Below, one piece after another: positions 58,117 through 64,000 of a stretch of 64,000 nt of DNA. The position numbers were made by a program, and so were the translations under genes. How positions within the stretch are numbered: the stretch's first letter is position 1; each line of letters opens with the position of its first letter. The notes under the pieces were generated by a model, which saw only the letters and a program-made list of their open reading frames with translations, had not been told where the DNA came from and made no database searches. The stretch comes from Mycoplasma sp. NEAQ87857 (GTDB lineage: Bacteria > Bacillota_I > Bacilli_A > Mycoplasmatales > Metamycoplasmataceae), in assembly GCF_009792315.1 (NCBI RefSeq), contig NZ_CP045542.1, positions 372,001-436,000 on the forward strand. Reading direction: 5' to 3'.

Positions 58117-59472
58117 TTATAAATATTTGTGTATATCAGAAACAGGGATACGAATTTGTTCCATTGTATCTCTGTTTCTTAATGTAACTGTATTATCGTT
58201 TAAAGTATCATAATCAACTGTTAAACATCAGTAAGTTCCAATAGCATCTTGTCTTCTATAACGTTTACCAATTGATCCTGCTTCATCGTAATTTACTGCA
58301 ATACCTTTATCTAATAAATCATGATAAATTTCTTTAGCTTTATCAGAAATTTTTTTAACTAAAGGTAAAACACTAATTTTGTATGGAGCAATATTGATAG
58401 GGAATTTTAAAACTACTCTACTATCATTTTCTAATTCTTGATTTTCATAAGCATCAGAAATAACAGCTAACATTAATCTGTCTAAACCAATACTTGGTTC
58501 AATTACATAAGGAATAACTTTTTGATTAGTGTTAGGATCTAAATAATCTAATGATTCTCCAGTAGCATTCATATGACTTTTTAAATCATAATCAGTTCTA
58601 TTAGCAATTCCTAATAATTCACCTCAACCAAATGGGAACATGAATTCAATATCACTAGTTCCTTCTGAATAGTGAGCTAATTCCTCTTGTTCATGAGCTC
58701 TAACTCTAATACTTTCTTGTTTGATTCCTAATTTTAAAACAAAATCATAGCATTTTTGTACATAGTAATCAAATCAAGTTTTAGCATCTTCAGGCATTGT
58801 GAAGAATTCTAATTCCATTTGTTCAAATTCTCTAGTTCTAAAAATAAAGTTTCCAGGAGTTACCTCATTTCTAAAACTTTTTCCAACTTGACCAATTCCT
58901 AAAGGCAATTTAGCTCTTGAAGTTCTTAAAACATTTTTAAAGTTAACAAATATACCTTGAGCAGTTTCAGGACGTAAATAAACTTTAGATTTAGAATCTT
59001 CAACTACCCCTTGATAAGTTTCAAACATTAAGTTAAATTGTTTAATTGAAGTTCAATCAGTTTTAGCACCATCATACTTTGTAATATTTTGTTTAATAAA
59101 CTCAGTCATTTCTTCAAAAGTCATTTTTTCAGGAATGATGTTAGGATCTACTTCTTGAATTAACTTATCAGCTCTATAACGCTTACCATTAACTTTATTT
59201 TCGATCAATGGATCACTGAAATTAGAAACATGACCACTAGTTACTCAAACTTGAGGGTTCATTAAAATCTTGCTATCAATTAAATAATTGTTTGGTTCTT
59301 TTTGAATAAACTCTTTTTTTCATTGACTTTCAATATTGTCTTTCAATAATGATCCTAAAGGTCCATAATCTCAAGTATTAGAAAGTCCTCCATAGATTTC
59401 GCTTCCTTGAAAAACAAAACCAGTATTTTTTAAATGATTTACGATTTCTTGCATTTTTTCTTTATTATACAT
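58117..59472 (-). CDS. glyS: Glycyl-tRNA synthetase (class II, single-chain), 451 aa
   Basis: Charges tRNA-Gly. N-terminus [40 protein letters not shown] is diagnostic of the homodimeric eukaryote/archaea/Mollicutes-type enzyme. Motif 2 [25 protein letters not shown], motif 3 [13 protein letters not shown] and the anticodon-binding domain [17 protein letters not shown] are intact; length is standard. ATG 59472 has no Shine-Dalgarno; a TGGTAAAAT extended -10-like element lies about 9 nt upstream, so the transcript may be leaderless. First gene of the minus-strand operon with dnaG, rpoD and nif3-like. Confidence 0.96.
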
Positions 59473-59788
59473 AGTGCATATATTTTACCAAAAATAACTT
59501 AAAAAATATGATATATATTTAATACACAAAAAAGAAAATTTATATTTTTTTTCAAAAATATTAAAAAGGTTATTTTTTACAGTTTAATAACTTAAAAATT
59601 AACTTTTTAAGTCAATTAATGAAAAATTAAATTAATAATTTTATAAAAAAATTTATTGAAAAATTAGCCATATTACAATTTGATTTAAGAGCAATATGAA
59701 ATTTTTTTCATATTAAATTTCACACAAAATTTACTTGTAATATCACTAGAATAAAAGTGCTTAAAAAATGATATAATAAAAGACAATT
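59473..59788. other. Divergent AT-rich spacer glyS/gmk
   Basis: A 316-bp spacer, almost pure A/T, between two divergent housekeeping operons. It contains two perfect hairpins, CTTAAAAA/TTTTTAAG (59591-59598/59604-59611) and AATATGAAA/TTTCATATT (59693-59701/59706-59714), besides the promoters for glyS and gmk. No ORF with a Shine-Dalgarno and no RNA gene was recognised. Confidence 0.55.
59772..59777 (+). promoter_or_regulatory. -10 box of the gmk operon
   Basis: TATAAT in AATGATATAATAA, ending 11 nt before ATG 59789; no Shine-Dalgarno, so the leader is only a few nucleotides. Confidence 0.55.
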
Positions 59789-60394
59789 ATGAAAGAGACA
59801 AAAATAACTAAAAAACCAATATTAATTTTTTCAGGACCTAGTGGAGTTGGTAAAGGAACAATCGAGAGATTGTTATTTGATTTTGATGAATTAAATCTAT
59901 CTTTATCTTGTTCAGCAACAACCAGAAGTAAAAGAGATGGAGAGTTAGATGGAATCCATTATTACTTTATTGATGTTGATGAGTTTAGAGATAAAATCAA
60001 AAAACGTAAATTTTTAGAGTTTTCTTATCATTTAGGTAATTACTATGGAACTTTATATTCTGAATTAGATAAGATTCACCAAAAAAATAAACTTCCAATG
60101 TTAGAAATTGAAACTCATGGGGCAAAACAAGTAATTAATAAATTATCAAAAAGTAATCAAGATAAATATAACTTAATTACTATTTTTGTATTACCACCTT
60201 CAATTGATGACTTAAAGAAACGTATTTTAAATCGTGGATCAGAAAATAGTAAAACCTTAAAAGAAAGACTTAAAAAAGCACAAAGCGAAATTGAAGAATC
60301 ATCAATTTTCAAATATAAAGTTATTAATGATACTCCAGAAAGAGCCGCTGAAGAAATTAGAATGATTTTACACAAGGAGCTAAACATTGATTAA
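59789..60394 (+). CDS. gmk: Guanylate kinase, 201 aa
   Basis: Phosphorylates GMP to GDP. P-loop FSGPSGVGKGT (residues 14-24), GMP-binding SCSATTRSKRDGELDGIHYYFI and FLEFSYHLGNYYGT, and the LID ILNRGSENSKTLKERLKKA. Length typical. First gene of an operon gmk-prpC-pknB-rsgA-rpe. Its 3' end (GGAGCTAAACATTG) supplies the Shine-Dalgarno and TTG start of the next gene, an 8-nt overlap. Confidence 0.97.
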   Translation: MKETKITKKPILIFSGPSGVGKGTIERLLFDFDELNLSLSCSATTRSKRDGELDGIHYYFIDVDEFRDKIKKRKFLEFSYHLGNYYGTLYSELDKIHQKNKLPMLEIETHGAKQVINKLSKSNQDKYNLITIFVLPPSIDDLKKRILNRGSENSKTLKERLKKAQSEIEESSIFKYKVINDTPERAAEEIRMILHKELNID

Positions 60395-61133
60395 GTATGC
60401 AATGATTTCAGAAACAGGAAACCATCGTGCTAAAAATGACGATCGAGTGAATGTTTTTGAAAAAGATGACAATGTTTTAGCTATTTTATGTGATGGTATG
60501 GGTGGATATCAGTATGGAGATTTTGCTGCTGCAACTGTAGTGACTGATATTGGTTTAGATTTTATTAATTCTTTTTCATTTATCGATAATATTCAAGTTA
60601 AAAAATGAATTTTTTCTGCTATTGACAAAGTAAAAAATCGTTTAAAAAAAATTAGTGATAATAATAAAAATTATTCAAAAATGGGTACCACTATTGTTGG
60701 TGCTTTAATTATCCCAAGTCAAGAAAGAATTTTTGTATTTAATGTTGGTGATTCTAGATGCTATGCATTAACTAAATCACAAGATTTTGTACAAATTACC
60801 AAAGATCAAAATGTAGCTAATAAACTTATAGCTGAAGGATTACCTGAAAAATCAGCCTTTAGTTTAAGAGTAGCAAGACATTTAACTAGTGCTATAGGAC
60901 CTTCAAGCAAAACTGTAGTAGAAATCTCAGATTTTGATCAAAAAAGTTATGCTAAATTACAAAAATTAATTTTAACAAGTGATGGAGTTCATGAATTTGT
61001 AAGAAAAGATGAACTTAAATACATTGTTTCTGATCAAAATGATGTTAAATACATCGCTAATAAACTAATTGAAACAGCAACTATTAATGAATCTAATGAT
61101 AATATGAGTGTAATCGCAATAGAAATGGAGTAA
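60387..61133 (+). CDS. prpC: PP2C-type protein phosphatase, 248 aa
   Basis: Mn2+-dependent Ser/Thr protein phosphatase that reverses the kinase encoded next door. Motifs: the GNHRAKNDDRVNVF arginine/Asp block, LCDGMGGYQYGD (metal-binding Asp-Gly), MGTTIVGALI, VFNVGDSRCY, LTSDGVHEFV and ESNDNMSVIAI. Start TTG 60387 was chosen because AAGGAG lies 7-8 nt upstream; the first ATG (60402) has no such site. Typical length for bacterial PrpC/Stp. Overlaps gmk by 8 nt and ends 4 nt before the kinase gene. Confidence 0.95.
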
Positions 61134-61137
61134 GATA

Positions 61138-62130
61138 ATGAACAATTTTCATAATGTATTACCTAATTCAAAGTTATATGAGAAATACGAAATAATCAAA
61201 GTAATAGGTTCAGGTGGTATGGGTGCTGTTTTTTTAGTTAAATCTAAAATTTATCCCAATCAATATTTTGCTTTAAAATACCGTCATAATGACTTAAATG
61301 AAGCTAATAAACAACGTTTTATAGCTGAATTAAAGTTAATTAGTAGACTTAAATCAAATAATATTCCTAAATTATATGATTCTTATGTTGATGATAGTGA
61401 GCAATATTATGTAATGGAATATATTGAAGGTCAAACTTTATACAATTTAATTAAACAAAATGGTTTTTTACAAACTCGATTAGCTATTAACTATATTAAA
61501 CAAATTGCTAGAGCTTTAGGTGAATTACATAGTGCCAATATTATTCACCGTGATATCAAAAGTCAAAATATTTTAGTTGATAAACTTCATAAAGTTAAAG
61601 TTATAGATTTTGGTATTTCGATTTCAGATGATAGTCAACGCTTAACTAAAACTAACGCTGTAGTATGTAGCCCTTATTATGCAGCTCCTGAATTTGCAAT
61701 TAAAAATGCTGAAATCACCAAAGCTGCAGATATTTATTCTTTAGGGGTAATGCTATATGAAATGTTAGTAGGAGATTATCCTTTTAGAGGTTCTTCAGAA
61801 GAAGAAACAATTTTAATGCATAAAAATTCAGAACTACCTAATCCAAGAAATTTTAGAGATATGCCTCAATCATTATCAAATGTAATCATTAAAGCTACTG
61901 CTAAAAATCCTAAAGACCGTTATGAAACTGTGTGAGATTTTATTAAAGATATTGAAACAGTGCTTACACCTGAGCGAGCTTTAGAAAAACCTTTATCTAC
62001 TAAAACTGCTAAAAATAAAATTTCATTAGTTAATATTATCAATTCTAAAACCTTTTTAGCTGCTGCTATTACTGTTATTGTTGTAGCAATAGTTGTTTTA
62101 AGTGTTTTATTAGCTTTAAATATAGGATAA
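61138..62130 (+). CDS. pknB: Membrane-anchored Ser/Thr protein kinase, PASTA-less, 330 aa
   Basis: Hanks-type kinase: glycine loop IGSGGMGAVFLV, Lys in FALKYRH, catalytic loop IHRDIKSQNIL, DFG in VIDFGISIS, APE in SPYYAAPEFA, and the subdomain IX KAADIYSLGVMLYEM. A TGA at 61933 is Trp. The kinase is followed by a ~40-residue juxtamembrane linker and one C-terminal hydrophobic helix (FLAAAITVIVVAIVVLSVLLAL, about 305-326), then stops: the extracellular PASTA repeats of the Gram-positive PknB/PrkC are absent, as expected in an organism lacking peptidoglycan. Operon partner of prpC. Confidence 0.94.
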
Positions 62131-62132
62131 TT

Positions 62133-62975
62133 ATGCATAAAATACATAAAATTATTGCTAATAGATACACTGTGTGTGATCAAGATTATAATTGTCAAGT
62201 GCTTTCAGCAGCAGGGAAATTAAGATTATTAGATATAACTCCTGTAGTTGGAGATAATGTAGAAATTAATGAACATCAAATTATTGAAATCAAAGAGCGT
62301 AAAAATTGATTTATTCGTCCTAAAGTAGCAAACATTGATCAAATGTTAGTCTTTATGTCAGTTAAAGAACCTAAGTTTCAACAATTTTTATTAGATAAAT
62401 ATTTAGCAATTATTGAATATGAAAATATTGAACCTATTATTTGTTTAACAAAGGTTGATTTAGCTTGGGATTTAGCTTTAGAATTACAAAACCAATATCA
62501 AAAAATGGGTTATAAAGTATTTTTGATTAATAATACTACTAAAGAATTAAGTAATTTAAAATCAATTTTTAAAGATAAATACTCAGTATTTATGGGTCAA
62601 AGTGGAGTTGGTAAAACTACTACTTTAAACTCTTTAAGTAATAATAATTTTGATACTCAAGCAATATCAAAATCCCTAGGAAGAGGAAAACATACTACTA
62701 GAGTAGTAGAAATTGTACCTTTTAATAATGGTTATTTAATTGATACTCCAGGATTTAGTTCTTTAGCTATTCCAATTGATGCTTTAGAATTAGCTCATAG
62801 TTTTAATACTTTTAAACAATTATTAGTTAATTGTAAATATCGTTCTTGCTTACATTTAAATGAAAATGAAGTAGATTGTGCTATTAAACAAGCTGTAACT
62901 AGCAATTTAATTCCACAATTTAGATATGATAATTATGTCAAATTGCAAAAAGAATTAACTGAAAGGAAATTTTAA
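62133..62975 (+). CDS. rsgA: Ribosome biogenesis GTPase RsgA, 280 aa
   Basis: Circularly permuted GTPase that checks maturation of the 30S subunit. N-terminal OB domain (IIANRYTVCDQDYNCQVLSAAGKLRL), then the permuted G domain with LTKVD (G4) preceding GQSGVGKTTTLNSL (G1) and DTPGFSSL (G3), and the C-terminal zinc knuckle NCKYRSCLHLNENEVDC. Starts 2 nt after the kinase stop; no Shine-Dalgarno beyond a weak AGGATAA. Followed 1 nt later by rpe. Confidence 0.96.
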
Positions 62976-62976
62976 T

Positions 62977-63648
62977 ATGCAAAAATATGTTACACCAAGT
63001 TTATTAAACATTAATGAAGGACAAAGAATTAATGTTGCTAATGAATTAATTAAAAATGGTATTAAATGAATTCATTATGATGTAATGGATGGTAATTTTG
63101 TACCTAATACTGCTATTAGTGTGGAAGAAATTAATCAAATTCATAATGATGGATTAAAACATATTAAAGATGCTCATTTAATGGTGGCTAATCCTTATGA
63201 TTATGTAGAATCATTAAAAAATTGTGATATTTTAACTTTCCATTATGAAGCAATAGAAAATGATTTAGCTAAATTTAAACAGTTTTTAGATGATAATTAT
63301 GATGAATTAAAAATTGGTTTAGCAATTAAACCAAATACTAGTGTCCAAACCATTAAACCATTTTTAAATAAATTAGCTTTAGTATTAGTTATGTCAGTAG
63401 AACCTGGAAAAGGTGGACAAAAATTTATTCCAACTTCAATTGATAAAATTAAAGAATTAAAACAATTAAGAATAGCTAATAATTATGATTATTTAATTCA
63501 AGTAGATGGTGGGATTAATGATACTACTGGTCCTGAATGTTTTAAAGCCGGAGCAGATGCTTGTGTTGCAGGAACTTTTTTAGTTTTTGAACCAACTAAA
63601 GCTAAAATTGATTCAATTTTAGGTAAATTTGCTAAACACAATAAATAA
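62977..63648 (+). CDS. rpe: Ribulose-phosphate 3-epimerase, 223 aa
   Basis: Interconverts ribulose-5-phosphate and xylulose-5-phosphate. TIM-barrel motifs: IHYDVMDGNFVPN (metal/catalytic Asp), DAHLMVANP, LVMSVEPGKGGQKFIP and IQVDGGINDTT with the second catalytic Asp, then ADACVAGTFLV. TGA at 63067 is Trp. Typical length. AAAGGAAA upstream. Last gene of the gmk operon, ending in a terminator. Confidence 0.96.
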
Positions 63649-63649
63649 C

Positions 63650-63676
63650 AAAACAGCAGAATTTCTGCTGTTTTTT
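63650..63676 (+). terminator. Terminator of the gmk-rpe operon
   Basis: AAACAGCAGAA/TTCTGCTGTTT hairpin with a T run, starting 2 nt after the rpe stop. Confidence 0.88.
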
Positions 63677-63685
63677 GTATAAAAA

Positions 63686-63706
63686 AATAACCCAAAAAGG
63701 GTTATT
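63686..63706 (-). terminator. Terminator of rpsT
   Basis: AATAACCC/GGGTTATT hairpin (63686-63693/63699-63706) followed on the minus strand by a run of T, 6 nt past the rpsT stop. Confidence 0.85.
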
Positions 63707-63712
63707 AAGATA

Positions 63713-63973
63713 CTATTTGTTTTTGTTTACAAAAGCATCTAAACGTGAGTGTTTTCTAGCACCTTTATTAATGTGGAACACTCCTTTAGAAACAGCTTTA
63801 GCAATAACTTTGTGAGCAGCAGCAACTAATGCATCAGCATTTTCTGCTTTAGCTAAAACAGCTTCTCTTGCTTTACGGATAGCTGTTTTAACACGTGATT
63901 TCATTGCAGCGTTTTTAACTCTAGCAGCTTCCATTTTAGCAATACTTTTAACTTTAGATTTAATGTTTGCCAT
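63713..63973 (-). CDS. rpsT: 30S ribosomal protein S20, 86 aa
   Basis: Primary 16S rRNA-binding protein of the small subunit body. Reads MANIKSKVKSIAKMEAARVKNAAMKSRVKTAIRKA and ends FHINKGARKHSRLDAFVNKNK. ATG 63973 chosen because AAGGAGGG is 5-6 nt upstream; an upstream in-frame ATG (63991) would lie before this Shine-Dalgarno and is rejected. Monocistronic, convergent with rpe; stop codon is TAG. Confidence 0.96.
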   Translation of the reverse strand: MANIKSKVKSIAKMEAARVKNAAMKSRVKTAIRKAREAVLAKAENADALVAAAHKVIAKAVSKGVFHINKGARKHSRLDAFVNKNK

Positions 63974-64000
63974 AAATCCCTCCTTTTTCATTTAGTTTGA

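Noticed and set aside
1-64000. CRISPR array
   Set aside because: No regularly spaced repeats with unique spacers; apparent repetition in the giant genes is degenerate Asn/Leu coding sequence.

Overview
The window is a piece of a wall-less Mollicutes chromosome, most likely a Mycoplasma/Mycoplasmopsis species; the species cannot be fixed from sequence alone. It is very AT-rich, TGA is read as Trp throughout (almost every gene is cut by in-frame TGA under the standard code and becomes intact with code 4), Shine-Dalgarno sites are present but several genes have a TATAAT box only 7-12 nt before the start codon, and the gene set is that of a minimal genome. All CDS coordinates below use code 4.

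Left part (1-20.2 kb, mostly housekeeping): a Fic-family protein cut by the window edge; a small hypothetical protein; RNase J; an ECF S-component-like membrane protein; fused SecDF; the GTPase Obg with a DUF3137 membrane protein; a P2-type cation ATPase convergent with the phosphoglycerate mutase gene gpmI; then secY-adk-map-infA-rpmJ-rpsM-rpsK-rpoA-rplQ. secY here starts its own promoter-led unit rather than following rplO.

Middle (20.3-23.4 kb): two adjacent intact reading frames related to IS1634/IS4-type transposases, both with eroded catalytic motifs and no recognisable IS ends.

Accessory block (23.4-53.7 kb, minus strand): about 30 kb, almost half the window, is occupied by only four genes: two paralogous giant lipoproteins of 3471 and 3465 aa, each with an N-terminal lipobox and a complete SGNH/GDSL hydrolase domain followed by about 3000 residues of Asn/Leu/Ile/Lys-rich helical sequence; a 2726-aa FtsX/MacB-type permease with a roughly 1800-residue external domain; and its MacB/LolD-like ATPase. 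The order is lipoprotein - permease - ATPase (14-nt and 1-nt gaps, one operon), a terminator, then the second lipoprotein with an unusual repeat-rich promoter. I verified by reading the minus-strand frame that each giant gene is one uninterrupted frame. This is the best candidate for an under-described system: an ATP-driven surface lipid/ester-hydrolysing or mechanotransmitting machine.

Right part (53.8-64 kb, housekeeping): minus-strand operon glyS-dnaG-rpoD-nif3-like; a 316-bp divergent AT-rich spacer; plus-strand operon gmk-prpC-pknB-rsgA-rpe; and rpsT on the minus strand at the end. No tRNA, rRNA, CRISPR array, integrase or phage gene was recognised.
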